Under the pieces are notes generated by a model. It had not been told where the DNA came from. It did not search any database and saw nothing but the letters and a program-made list of their open reading frames with translations. A program made the position numbers and the translations under genes. A DNA stretch of 64,000 bases, from the NCBI RefSeq assembly GCF_017086405.1, contig NZ_CP070973.1:1488001-1552000 (forward strand), read 5' to 3'. Source of the stretch: Mycobacterium gordonae (GTDB taxonomy: Bacteria > Actinomycetota > Actinomycetes > Mycobacteriales > Mycobacteriaceae). Shown here piece by piece: positions 1 to 8,140 of this stretch; the first letter of the stretch is position 1, and the number at the start of each line of letters is the position of its first letter.

Positions 1-1
1 G

Positions 2-1255
2 CTGCGCCGCAACAGCGCCAACCTGCTCGTCCTGGCCGGCGCGCCGATCGGTCGCGACCAGCGCGAACCGGTGCCACTGGCCACAGTGATCAACGCCGCC
101 GTGTCCGAGGTCGAGGATTACCGCCGCGTCGAGATCGTCTCGGTCGCCGACTGCACGGTGCTCGGCGGGGCAGCCGGTGGCATCATCCACCTGCTCGCGG
201 AGCTGATCGACAACGCGCTGCGCTACTCGCCGCCGACCACCAGAGTGAAGGTGTCGGCCGTGCGGGGCAGCGAGGGCGGGGTACTGCTGCGCATCGCCGA
301 CGCCGGGCTGGGCATGACCGAGTCCGACCGGCGGATGGCCAACATGCGACTGCAGGCCGGCGGGGAGGTCACCCCGGAGAACGCCCGGCACATGGGCCTG
401 TTCGTAGTAGGCAGGCTGGCCGCGCGGCACGGATTGCGGGTCGGGTTGCGGGGGCCCGCGGCCGGGGAAGCGGGCACCGGTACGACGGCGGAGGTTTACC
501 TGCCGCTGGCGGTGCTGGTCGAAGGCCAGACCCAGCAGCAAGCCCCGCAGCGCCAGTTCTTCGCCGTGCGGCCGCCCGAGCCCGAGCCCGCCGCGGTGCC
601 GCTGCACACCGGCCAGACCGGCACGTCGGTGACCTCCCTGCCACGCCGCAGTCCCGGGTCCAGCGGTATCACGGAGTCCCCGGCGGATACCGCCGGCACC
701 TCCGGGGCGGCGCCGGCCAAGCGTCCACTGCCGACGCCCTGGTGGGAGAAGGGATCTACGCAGCCGCCGGTACCCGCATCGCAGCCGGCGGCGTCGGCAA
801 CGGGCGCAGCGTCGGACACCTCGGCGTTCTTCGCCCGCCGCCCGGCCCCCGCGCAGCCCCCGACTCCCAAACCCGAGCCGCCCGATCTGACCCCCTCCGG
901 TCCGCAGGACGACGATGTGATCTACCAGCGCATGCTGTCGGAGATCCTGGGCGACCCCAAGGAACTGGTCGAAAGCCCCGACCTGGACTGGCAGACGGTG
1001 TGGGACCGCGGCTGGTCGGCGGCCGCGGAGGCCGAGAACAGGCCGGTGGAATCCCGCACCGAGCACGGCCTGCCGATGCGCACTCCCGGAGCGCGGCTGG
1101 TGCCCGGCGCCGCCGAGCCCGATGAGCCGGCCGTCTCCAACGGGGGCTTCCATCCGCGCGACCCCAATGCGGTCCGCACCTCCATCGGCAGCCATTTCAG
1201 CGGCGTGCGCTCCGCGCGGTCGCATGCCCGCGATACCCGGGAAGGCGAGCAATGA
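2..1255 (+). CDS. mfpE: Sensor histidine-kinase-like ATPase of the mfp conservon (3' part)
   Basis: This is the C-terminal part of a large sensor kinase; the reading frame is open to the window edge (first full codon at base 2), so the start lies outside. A GHKL-type ATPase core is visible: an N-box with [12 protein letters not shown] near base 200, a G1 box IADAGLGM near base 295, and a G2-like segment [15 protein letters not shown] near base 390. A long Pro/Ala-rich tail of about 220 residues follows. In actinobacterial conservons (CvnA; M. tuberculosis Rv3365c; mfpE in M. smegmatis) this kinase-like protein sits first in a row with roadblock, DUF742 and GTPase genes, exactly as here. It presumably senses an unknown signal at the membrane and controls the downstream GTPase. 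The stop overlaps the next start as ATGA, which suggests coupled translation. The sensor domain cannot be judged because it is outside the window. Confidence 0.85.
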   Translation: MRRNSANLLVLAGAPIGRDQREPVPLATVINAAVSEVEDYRRVEIVSVADCTVLGGAAGGIIHLLAELIDNALRYSPPTTRVKVSAVRGSEGGVLLRIADAGLGMTESDRRMANMRLQAGGEVTPENARHMGLFVVGRLAARHGLRVGLRGPAAGEAGTGTTAEVYLPLAVLVEGQTQQQAPQRQFFAVRPPEPEPAAVPLHTGQTGTSVTSLPRRSPGSSGITESPADTAGTSGAAPAKRPLPTPWWEKGSTQPPVPASQPAASATGAASDTSAFFARRPAPAQPPTPKPEPPDLTPSGPQDDDVIYQRMLSEILGDPKELVESPDLDWQTVWDRGWSAAAEAENRPVESRTEHGLPMRTPGARLVPGAAEPDEPAVSNGGFHPRDPNAVRTSIGSHFSGVRSARSHARDTREGEQ

Positions 1256-1683
1256 CGGTCCAATCGTCGTACAGCCCACTGGACTGGCTGGTGTCGAAAT
1301 TCGTGCGCGAGGTGCCAGGCGTGGCACACGCGTTGCTGGTGTCGGTGGACGGCTTGCCGGTCGCCGCCAGCGAGCATCTGCCGCGCGAACGCGCCGACCA
1401 GTTGGCTGCGGTGGCCTCCGGACTGGCCAGCCTGGCCACCGGCGCGGCCCAGCTGTTCGAGGGTGGACAGGTGCTGCAGTCGGTGGTCGAGATGCAGAAC
1501 GGGTTTCTGCTGCTCATGCGCGTCGGCGACGGCTCCCATCTGGCCACGCTGGCGATGCCGTCGTGCGACATCGGTCAGATCGGGTACGAGATGGCCATCC
1601 TTGTCGAACAGGTGGGCAACGTGGTGCAGTCCGCCCGCCGCGCTGAATCCGGACCGCAATGGACGAACGCGAGCCGGCGGTAA
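1252..1683 (+). CDS. mfpD: Roadblock/LC7 domain protein (conservon B)
   Basis: This 143-residue protein consists of one roadblock/LC7 domain. The telling stretch is [12 protein letters not shown] near residue 28, followed by an amphipathic helix around [16 protein letters not shown] and later strands with [16 protein letters not shown]. Roadblock proteins act as platforms or activators for MglA-type small GTPases, and the GTPase lies two genes downstream. It corresponds to Rv3364c by position and content. The ATG overlaps the upstream kinase stop by four bases, and its 3' end overlaps the next gene by 25 bases, so the row is tightly packed and almost certainly one transcript. The product is expected to be cytoplasmic, bound to the kinase or the GTPase. 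Known members of this family have this length, so it appears intact. Confidence 0.9.
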   Translation: MTVQSSYSPLDWLVSKFVREVPGVAHALLVSVDGLPVAASEHLPRERADQLAAVASGLASLATGAAQLFEGGQVLQSVVEMQNGFLLLMRVGDGSHLATLAMPSCDIGQIGYEMAILVEQVGNVVQSARRAESGPQWTNASRR

Positions 1684-2033
1684 CCGCCGGCCAGCCCAGC
1701 CTGGTCCGGCCGTACACTTTGACGGCCGGGCGGACCGGCACCGACGTCGACCTGCCGTTGGAGGCGCCGGTGCAGACCCTGCAGGCGGGGCTGGCCCACC
1801 AGTGGCAGGCCGGGGACGCCCGCGGCAGGATCCTGCAGTTGTGCACCGAGAGCCCGTCGGTCGCCGAGATTTCGGCCCGGCTGGATTTACCGGTCGGTGT
1901 TGCGCGCGTCTTGGTCGGCGATCTGGTCACGGCCGGTTACCTTCGGGTGCACAGGACCTTGACCGACCGTTCGACCCGCGATGAGCGGCACGAGCTCATA
2001 GGAAGGACCCTGCGTGGCCTACGAGCACTCTGA
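1659..2033 (+). CDS. mfpC: DUF742 protein of the mfp conservon
   Basis: This 124-residue protein is of the DUF742 family, the third element of conservons (CvnC; Rv3363c). It has the usual [13 protein letters not shown] start region near residue 15. A winged-helix-like segment follows, with [20 protein letters not shown] and [11 protein letters not shown]. The helix-turn-helix appearance suggests a regulatory or interaction role, but no member has a firmly established activity that I can name. The ATG start at 1659 overlaps the roadblock gene by 25 bases, and its end overlaps the GTPase start by 20 bases. Such overlaps are typical for this operon and support the chosen start. It is expected to be cytoplasmic and to work with the neighbouring GTPase. 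Confidence 0.87.
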   Translation: MDEREPAVTAGQPSLVRPYTLTAGRTGTDVDLPLEAPVQTLQAGLAHQWQAGDARGRILQLCTESPSVAEISARLDLPVGVARVLVGDLVTAGYLRVHRTLTDRSTRDERHELIGRTLRGLRAL

Positions 2034-2601
2034 GGGCGCTCCTGTGCAGCACGACACCGCCTCGACCAAGATCGTCATCGCGGGCGGGTTCGGTGCGGGC
2101 AAGACCACCTTCGTGGGTGCGGTGTCGGAGATCATGCCGCTGCGGACCGAAGCGATGGTCACCGACGCCTCGGCCGGGGTCGACATGATCGAGGCCACAC
2201 CGGACAAGCGCACCACCACCGTCGCGATGGACTTCGGCCGCATCACCCTGGCCGAGGATCTGGTGCTCTACCTGTTCGGCACGCCGGGGCAGCGCCGGTT
2301 CTGGTTCATGTGGGACGACCTGGTGCGTGGCGCGATCGGCGCGATCGTGCTGGTCGATGTCCGGCGCCTGCAGGACAGCTTCGCGGCGGTGGACTTCTTC
2401 GAACACCGCCGGCTGCCATTTGTGGTGGCGGTCAACGAGTTCGACGGGGCGCCGCGCTATCCGGTCGGCGAGGTGCGCCGGGCGCTGACGCTGTCCGAGC
2501 ACATCCCGGTGATCAGCGTCGACGCCCGCAACCGCCGCTCGGCCCGGGACGCGCTGATCGCGGTGAGTGAGTACGCGCTGGCCAGCCTGGCCAGCAGCTG
2601 A
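2014..2601 (+). CDS. mfpB: MfpB-type small GTPase
   Basis: This 195-residue protein is an MglA/Rab-like small GTPase (CvnD; Rv3362c). The P-loop GGFGAGKTT lies at residues 24-32, the switch-II region reads FGTPGQRRF, and the specificity loop is NEFDG in place of the classical NKxD. From family knowledge, MfpB works with MfpA to modulate DNA gyrase and fluoroquinolone sensitivity in mycobacteria. The arrangement here, directly upstream of mfpA with a 5-base gap, fits that partnership. I chose the GTG at 2014 because it gives a short leader before the first strand and overlaps the DUF742 gene as usual for the operon. An in-frame start further inside would remove little before the P-loop, so the exact N-terminus is not certain. 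The gene looks intact. Confidence 0.92.
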   Translation: MAYEHSEGAPVQHDTASTKIVIAGGFGAGKTTFVGAVSEIMPLRTEAMVTDASAGVDMIEATPDKRTTTVAMDFGRITLAEDLVLYLFGTPGQRRFWFMWDDLVRGAIGAIVLVDVRRLQDSFAAVDFFEHRRLPFVVAVNEFDGAPRYPVGEVRRALTLSEHIPVISVDARNRRSARDALIAVSEYALASLASS

Positions 2602-2606
2602 CCGCC

Positions 2607-3164
2607 TTGGAGTGGACCGATCGCGAGTTCACCGGCGAGGACTTCCGCGATTTCCAGGACGGGGACCTCAGCCGGCTGCACACGCAGCGCGTCGTCTTCA
2701 CCGAATGCGATTTCAGCGGGGTGAACCTGGCCGAATCTACGCACCGCGGCTCGGCCTTTCGCAATTGCGTGTTCACCCGAACTACGTTGTGGCACAGCAC
2801 CTTCGCCCAGTGCAGCATGCTCGGATCGGTGTTCGCGCAGTGCCGGCTGCGGCCGGCGACGTTCGACGAGGTGGACTTCACGCTGGCGGTGTTGGGTGGT
2901 AACGACTTGCGGGGTGTGGACCTGAGCGGTTGCCGGTTGCGCGAGACCAGCCTGGTGGAGACCGATCTGCGCCGCAGCGTGCTGCGCGGCGCCGATCTGC
3001 GGGGGGCTCGCACCACCGGGGCCCGGTTGGACGACGCCGACCTGCGCGGTGCCAGCGTCGACCCGGCGTTGTGGACCACCGCGTCGCTGACCGGTGCCCG
3101 CATCGACGTGCCGCAGGCGTTGGCATTCGCGCTGGCACACGGGCTGCGGCTGGACGCGTCCTAG
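2607..3164 (+). CDS. mfpA: MfpA pentapeptide-repeat protein, gyrase-binding DNA mimic
   Basis: This 185-residue protein is built almost entirely of pentapeptide repeats of the A(D/N)LxG kind, for example ADLRG, DDADLRG and FSGVNLAE, which fold into a right-handed quadrilateral beta-helix. M. tuberculosis MfpA (Rv3361c) is 183 residues long and mimics B-form DNA to bind DNA gyrase, lowering fluoroquinolone action. The length, position at the end of the conservon and repeat content all match. The C-terminal stretch after about residue 165 (VPQALAFALAHGLRL) is the non-repeat helix used for dimerisation in the family. The TTG start at 2607 lies 5 bases after the mfpB stop, so translation is probably coupled. 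The gene is followed tail-to-tail by the ABC exporter cluster on the other strand. Confidence 0.93.
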   Translation: MEWTDREFTGEDFRDFQDGDLSRLHTQRVVFTECDFSGVNLAESTHRGSAFRNCVFTRTTLWHSTFAQCSMLGSVFAQCRLRPATFDEVDFTLAVLGGNDLRGVDLSGCRLRETSLVETDLRRSVLRGADLRGARTTGARLDDADLRGASVDPALWTTASLTGARIDVPQALAFALAHGLRLDAS

Positions 3165-3187
3165 GCTTCTGCCCGCGCCGGGAAAGG

Positions 3188-5548
3188 TCACCTGCGCAGG
3201 CGAATGCGCCGCCACACAATGCCGGAGTACACGATCGCCAACACTGCCAGCATGCCCATGTCGAGCAGCCATGCCCCGGTGGTGTGATTCCAGTGGCTGT
3301 CCTTCGGGCTGAACGGGCTGGGTTGCACCTGGTTCAGGTCGACCGTCGACGCGCAGGCCGCGAAACCCCACCGCGCCGGGGTCAACCAGGACAGCTGGTC
3401 GAGCACCGCCCGGTCGGTCACCGGGATCACCCCGCTGGAGAACACCAGTTGCGCCATGATCGCCACCACCATCAACGGCAGGATCTGGTCGGCGGTGCGC
3501 GCTACCGACGACAACACCATGCCGATGATCGCCGCGACGATGCAGGTCGCCGCCGTCGCCACGTACAACTCGAGGGTGGGGCTACCCAGCAGCACGGCCC
3601 CATGCTTGGGGGTGCCTTTGCCGACGATCACCATGGTCGTCGCGATGCTCGACTGGGCGATCGCGAAGGCGGCGAAGACCGCCAGTTTGGACAGCAGGTA
3701 GGCAGGCGTCGACAGGCCGAACGCCTGTTCCCGGTGGAAGATGGGACGCTCGCCGACCAGGTCGCGGATCGTGAGGGCGGTGCCCATGAAGACCGCGCCG
3801 ACACACAGCAGCACCAGGATCTGAGCGGGTTCGGCGGGTGTCTTTCCATTCGGGTCGGCCAGCCCGAATCCGGCGGGGCCGGGCACCGTCATCGCGAGCA
3901 ACCCGAGCAGGAACGGTAGGACCGCCAGGAACACCGTGTACCAGCGGTCGGAGACGACCAGCCGCACCTGACGGCGGACCAGGGTGAAGAGTTGGCGCCG
4001 CACGTCGACGTGCACCGGTTCACCCAGGTCCCGCGGCTGGGCCGGCGCCGATGTCGGCTCCGGGCGCTGCTGATCCAAGAATCGCCGCTTGGCTTCCTCG
4101 GGGTCGGCGCCGACCTTGATGAAGATCTCGGCCCAGTTGCTGGTCCCCATCACCGGCGCGATTCCGTCGGGCGGCCCGAAGTAGGCCGTCTTACCGCCGG
4201 GCGCCAGCAGCAGTAGCTGATCGCACAGGTCGAGATGGGCGACCGAGTGTGTCACCACGAGGACGGTGCGGCCGGCGTCGGCGAGTTGGCGCAGCATCAT
4301 CATGACCTGGGAATCCAGCGCCGGGTCCAGGCCGGTGGTCGGCTCGTCCAGAATCAGCAGCGACGGCCCGGTGAGTAGTTCCAGCGCGACCGAGGCACGT
4401 TTGCGCTGCCCACCGGAGAGCTTGTCCACCCGGGTGTCGGCATGGTCGGTGAGGTTCAGTTCGTCGAGTACCCGCGCGACCGCCGCCGCACGGTCGGCCT
4501 GGCCGGTGTCCGGCGGCAGGCGCAGTTCGGCCGCGTAGCCCAGGGCCTGGTTGACGGTGAGCTGCCGGTGCACGACATCGTCCTGCGGCACCATCCCGAT
4601 CCGGGTGCGCAGCGTGCCGTACTGGGCGTGGATGTCATGTCCCTCGAAGGTTACCGAGCCGGAGCTGGGCCGCGTGTATCCGGCGAGCAGCCGCGCCAGG
4701 GTGGTCTTGCCCGCCCCGGAGCCGCCGATGATGGCGGTCAACGTGCCCGGCCGTGCGGTCATCGAGATGTTGTCGAGCAGCTCCTTGCCGTCGACGTTGA
4801 AGCGGACACCGTTGACTTCCAGACCGCCCGTGCCGGGCGCCGTCTGGGGGACCAGGGTGTTGCCGGTGAAGTGCAGGTCGACGTTGCCGATGGTGACGGT
4901 GTCGCCCTGCCGCAGGGTCGCCGACCCCACCCGGACGCCGTTGACGAACGTCCCGTTGACGCTGCGCGAGTCCCGTATCTCGGTGCCTAGGTGCGTAGGC
5001 ACCAGGAAGGCGTGGTGGCGCGAGGCAAGCACATCGGGGACGACGACATCGTTGTCGCTGGCGCGGCCGATGGTGGGGCACCGGTCACCGGTCGGGGCCG
5101 GAGCCGGCCGCGGTGGAATGGGTGCTTGCCTCGGTGGCGCGCTGAGCGCCGAGCCCGGAACGGTTGGCGGGTCCGTCACCGCCGGCAGTCGCCGTTGCGG
5201 TGGCTGCAGCGGCGTGGTCGTCGGCGCCGCGCCGTCGGCCTGCCGCCCGATCCCGAAGGTCAGGCACGGCCCGTCGGGATTGCCGACGGTGATGCGTTGT
5301 CCGTCGCAGATGTCGATGACCCGAGCCCGTCGCCGGCCGACGAAGGTCGTCTTGCGGGGGGAATTGTCGATCGCCCGCCAGCGGCCGTTGTCGAAGCGCA
5401 GCAGCAGGTGCGTGCGCGCGATCAGGGGGTGGGTGACGCACACGTCGGCGCGCAGATCACTTCCGACGATGACGTCGTGACCTGCGGTGAAAGTATGTTC
5501 CGCCCCGTTGGCCCGCACTGTGAGCACCGGCGGCGCCGCCGCGTTCAT
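3188..5548 (-). CDS. Rv1747-type FHA-FHA-ABC exporter, copy A
   Basis: This 786-residue half-transporter has all parts in one chain. A first FHA domain occupies about residues 8-100 and a Pro-rich linker follows. A second FHA domain (IGRASDNDVVVPDVLASRHH) starts near residue 158. The ABC ATPase follows, with Walker A GGSGAGKT near 274, signature LSGGQRKR and Walker B LLILDEPTTGLD, and then an ABC2-type permease of about six membrane spans. M. tuberculosis has one such protein, Rv1747, whose FHA domains recognise phosphothreonine placed by the kinase PknF; it is thought to export a cell-envelope lipid. Copy A has the shortest linker of the four here and is the last gene of the row, starting 11 bases after copy B's stop. 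No pknF-like gene is adjacent, so the regulating kinase must be elsewhere. It looks intact. Confidence 0.9.
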   Translation of the reverse strand: MNAAAPPVLTVRANGAEHTFTAGHDVIVGSDLRADVCVTHPLIARTHLLLRFDNGRWRAIDNSPRKTTFVGRRRARVIDICDGQRITVGNPDGPCLTFGIGRQADGAAPTTTPLQPPQRRLPAVTDPPTVPGSALSAPPRQAPIPPRPAPAPTGDRCPTIGRASDNDVVVPDVLASRHHAFLVPTHLGTEIRDSRSVNGTFVNGVRVGSATLRQGDTVTIGNVDLHFTGNTLVPQTAPGTGGLEVNGVRFNVDGKELLDNISMTARPGTLTAIIGGSGAGKTTLARLLAGYTRPSSGSVTFEGHDIHAQYGTLRTRIGMVPQDDVVHRQLTVNQALGYAAELRLPPDTGQADRAAAVARVLDELNLTDHADTRVDKLSGGQRKRASVALELLTGPSLLILDEPTTGLDPALDSQVMMMLRQLADAGRTVLVVTHSVAHLDLCDQLLLLAPGGKTAYFGPPDGIAPVMGTSNWAEIFIKVGADPEEAKRRFLDQQRPEPTSAPAQPRDLGEPVHVDVRRQLFTLVRRQVRLVVSDRWYTVFLAVLPFLLGLLAMTVPGPAGFGLADPNGKTPAEPAQILVLLCVGAVFMGTALTIRDLVGERPIFHREQAFGLSTPAYLLSKLAVFAAFAIAQSSIATTMVIVGKGTPKHGAVLLGSPTLELYVATAATCIVAAIIGMVLSSVARTADQILPLMVVAIMAQLVFSSGVIPVTDRAVLDQLSWLTPARWGFAACASTVDLNQVQPSPFSPKDSHWNHTTGAWLLDMGMLAVLAIVYSGIVWRRIRLRR

Positions 5549-5559
5549 CCCTATGGGAG

Positions 5560-8103
5560 TTAGCCGCTGGCGGTCGGGCGAAACATATGAAAACGCTCAG
5601 CGCCGCAGCCGGATGCGCCACCACACCACCGCCGAGTAGACCACGGACAGCGCTGCCAGCATCGCCATGTCGAACAGCCACGCGGGGCGCGAGTGGGTCC
5701 AATGGCTGTCTTCGGGGCTGATCGATCCGGGCACCAGGTCGCGCAGGTTGACCGTGGCCGCCGACGCGCCGTAGCCCCACCGGCGGGCACCAGCCAGGAC
5801 AGTTGGTCGAGGAATATCCGGTCGGTCACCGGGACCACGCCGCCGGCCAGCACCAGCTGCAGCATCAGCGACACCACCAGGAGCGGCATGATCTGCTCGT
5901 TGGACCGGGCGATGGACGACAGCAGCAAACCCAGAATCGCCGAGGCGACACACGTTGCGGCGATGCTGACGAACAGCTCGAAGCTAGGATTACCCAGCAG
6001 CACCGCCTGCTGTGTCGGCACGCCCTTGCCCAGCAGCACGATCCCGGTGGTGACCGCGGCCTGCACGATCGCAAAGGCACAGAACACGCTGACCTTGGCG
6101 CCCAGGTAGGCCCACGTGGACAGGCCCACGGCTTGTTCTCGCCGGAAGATCGCGCGCTCGCCGATCAGGTCGCGGATGGTGAGTGCGGTTCCCATGAAGA
6201 CGGCGGCGATGCTGAGCAGGTTGAGTATCTGCGCGGCTTCGTCCGGGGTGTTGCTGGTCGGTTCGGCAAACCCGAAGCCGCGGTCGCCCGGGACCGTCAG
6301 CGAGAGCGCACCCAGGATGAAGGGCAGCAGCGCCAGGAAGACGAAATATGCGCGGTCGGCGACGACGAGTCGAACCTGGCGGCGGGCGATCGTCGAGAAC
6401 TGGCGCCTGGCACTGGTGTGGGCCGGGGCGCCCAGCTCGGACGGGTTCGGCGCCTCGATCGGGATGAACGGCTGGCTGTGAGCCAGAAAACGCCGGTTGG
6501 CTTCGTCGGGGTCGGCGCCCACTTTGGCGAAGATGTGGGCCCAGTTGGTGGTTCCCATAGCGGCGCCGATCTGATCGGGCGGGCCGAGGAACGCCGTTTT
6601 GCCGCCGGGTGCCATCAGCAGCACCTGGTCGCACACGTCGAGGTAGGTCAGGGAATGGGTGACCACCAGCACCACCCGCCCGGCGTCGGCGAGTTGGCGC
6701 AACATCGTCATCACCTGCAGGTCCAGCGCGGGGTCCAGGCCTGACGTCGGCTCGTCCAGGATCAGCAGCGACGGGCCGGTCAGCAGTTCCAGGGCCACCG
6801 ACGCGCGTTTGCGCTGGCCGCCGGACAGCCGGTCCACCCTGGTGTCGGCGTGCTGGGCGAGCCCGAGTTCGTCGAGTACCTGGGTGATGACCCGCGACCG
6901 GTCGGTCTTGGTGGTGTCGGGCGGCAACCGCAGCTCGGCGGCGTAGCCCAGGGCCTGGTTGACGGTCAGCTGGCGGTGCACCACGTCGTCCTGCGGAACC
7001 ATGCCGATCCGGCTGCGCAGCGAGGCGTACTCGGTGTGGATGTTGTGCCCGGCGAAGGTCACCGCGCCTGAGCTCGGGGTGGTGTACCCCGCGATCAACC
7101 GGGCCAGGGTGGTCTTGCCGGCGCCCGAACCGCCGATGATGGCGGTCAGCGTGCCCGGCCGCGCGGTCATCGACACCTTCTGCAGCAGCGCCTTGCCGTC
7201 GACGCTGAAGCTGATCTCGTTGACCTCCAGGCCGCCGGCGCGCGAAGCGGCCTCGGTGCGCGGAACCAGGGTGCCACCGGTGAAGGTCAGATCGACGTTG
7301 CCGATGGTGACGACGTCGCCGTCGCTGAGCACTGCCGAACCCACCCGGATGCCGTTGACGAAAGTCCCGTTGATGCTGTGGTTGTCCCGGATCTCGGTGC
7401 CTAGGGCGGTCGGAGCCAGGTAGGCGTGTCGGCGCGACGCGAGCACGTCGGAGACGACGATGTCGCAGTCGCCGGCGCGCCCGATCCAGGCGGTGCGGCC
7501 GACGGGGGCCGCCAGGTTGTCCGGCGCGCCGAGCACGTTGATACCGCGGGTCGGGAGCTGCGACACCGTGCTCACCGGGCCCAGCCGGTTGGTGTACGGC
7601 TCGGGTGGGGAGTCCGGCTGGCCGGGGGGCGGCGGGCGCCGGAACACTCGCGGCGGCGATCCCGGCGATCCCGGCGGTCGGACCGTGCCGGGCGGCGCGG
7701 GCGGACCCGGGGGCACCGGAGGTCCCGAGGGACGCGGCGGGCGGTCGGCGGCCGGCAGCCGGTCCGTCGCCGAGGTCAGAGCCACGCCGCCCGGATGGTG
7801 TTCCACCTCGAAGGCGACCCGCGGCCCGTCAGGCCGGGCGAGATTGACCGTCAGGCCGTCGTGGATGTCGGCCAGCGGCACCCGTTTGCCGTCCACGAAG
7901 ATCCCACTGGGCGAGTTGTTGTCGATCCCGATCCAACTGCCCCGTTCGAAGCGCAGCAGCAGATGCGCCCGGGCCACCACGGGATGCGCGATCCGCAGGT
8001 CGGCGGCCATGTCACTGCCCACGATCACGTCGCGGCCGGGGGAGAAGGTGCGCTGAGTCGGGCCCGCCCGAACGGTCAGCACGGGTTGCTGCGCTCGGGT
8101 CAT
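5560..8103 (-). CDS. Rv1747-type FHA-FHA-ABC exporter, copy B, frameshifted near its end
   Basis: As read, this is an 847-residue protein with FHA1, a Pro-rich linker, FHA2 from about residue 204, an ABC ATPase (Walker A near 323, LSGGQRKR, LLILDEPTSGLD) and the start of the permease. Near base 5782 the frame is lost: after SWLVPAG the chain runs into 73 arginine- and proline-rich residues unrelated to the sister genes. The other frame continues the expected sequence (WGYGASAATVNLRDLVPGS onward) to a stop at 5597. Aligning this spot with copy D shows one missing base. If the loss is real the last membrane segment is gone and the exporter is probably dead; if it is a sequencing error the gene ends at 5597. 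Everything upstream keeps the family motifs. The gap to copy C is 37 bases. Confidence 0.85.
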   Translation of the reverse strand: MTRAQQPVLTVRAGPTQRTFSPGRDVIVGSDMAADLRIAHPVVARAHLLLRFERGSWIGIDNNSPSGIFVDGKRVPLADIHDGLTVNLARPDGPRVAFEVEHHPGGVALTSATDRLPAADRPPRPSGPPVPPGPPAPPGTVRPPGSPGSPPRVFRRPPPPGQPDSPPEPYTNRLGPVSTVSQLPTRGINVLGAPDNLAAPVGRTAWIGRAGDCDIVVSDVLASRRHAYLAPTALGTEIRDNHSINGTFVNGIRVGSAVLSDGDVVTIGNVDLTFTGGTLVPRTEAASRAGGLEVNEISFSVDGKALLQKVSMTARPGTLTAIIGGSGAGKTTLARLIAGYTTPSSGAVTFAGHNIHTEYASLRSRIGMVPQDDVVHRQLTVNQALGYAAELRLPPDTTKTDRSRVITQVLDELGLAQHADTRVDRLSGGQRKRASVALELLTGPSLLILDEPTSGLDPALDLQVMTMLRQLADAGRVVLVVTHSLTYLDVCDQVLLMAPGGKTAFLGPPDQIGAAMGTTNWAHIFAKVGADPDEANRRFLAHSQPFIPIEAPNPSELGAPAHTSARRQFSTIARRQVRLVVADRAYFVFLALLPFILGALSLTVPGDRGFGFAEPTSNTPDEAAQILNLLSIAAVFMGTALTIRDLIGERAIFRREQAVGLSTWAYLGAKVSVFCAFAIVQAAVTTGIVLLGKGVPTQQAVLLGNPSFELFVSIAATCVASAILGLLLSSIARSNEQIMPLLVVSLMLQLVLAGGVVPVTDRIFLDQLSWLVPAGGATARRRPRSTCATWCPDRSAPKTAIGPTRAPRGCSTWRCWQRCPWSTRRWCGGASGCGAERFHMFRPTASG

Positions 8104-8140
8104 CGTTTCACCCTAAAGGCCCGACGTCCCAGGCCAAGGC

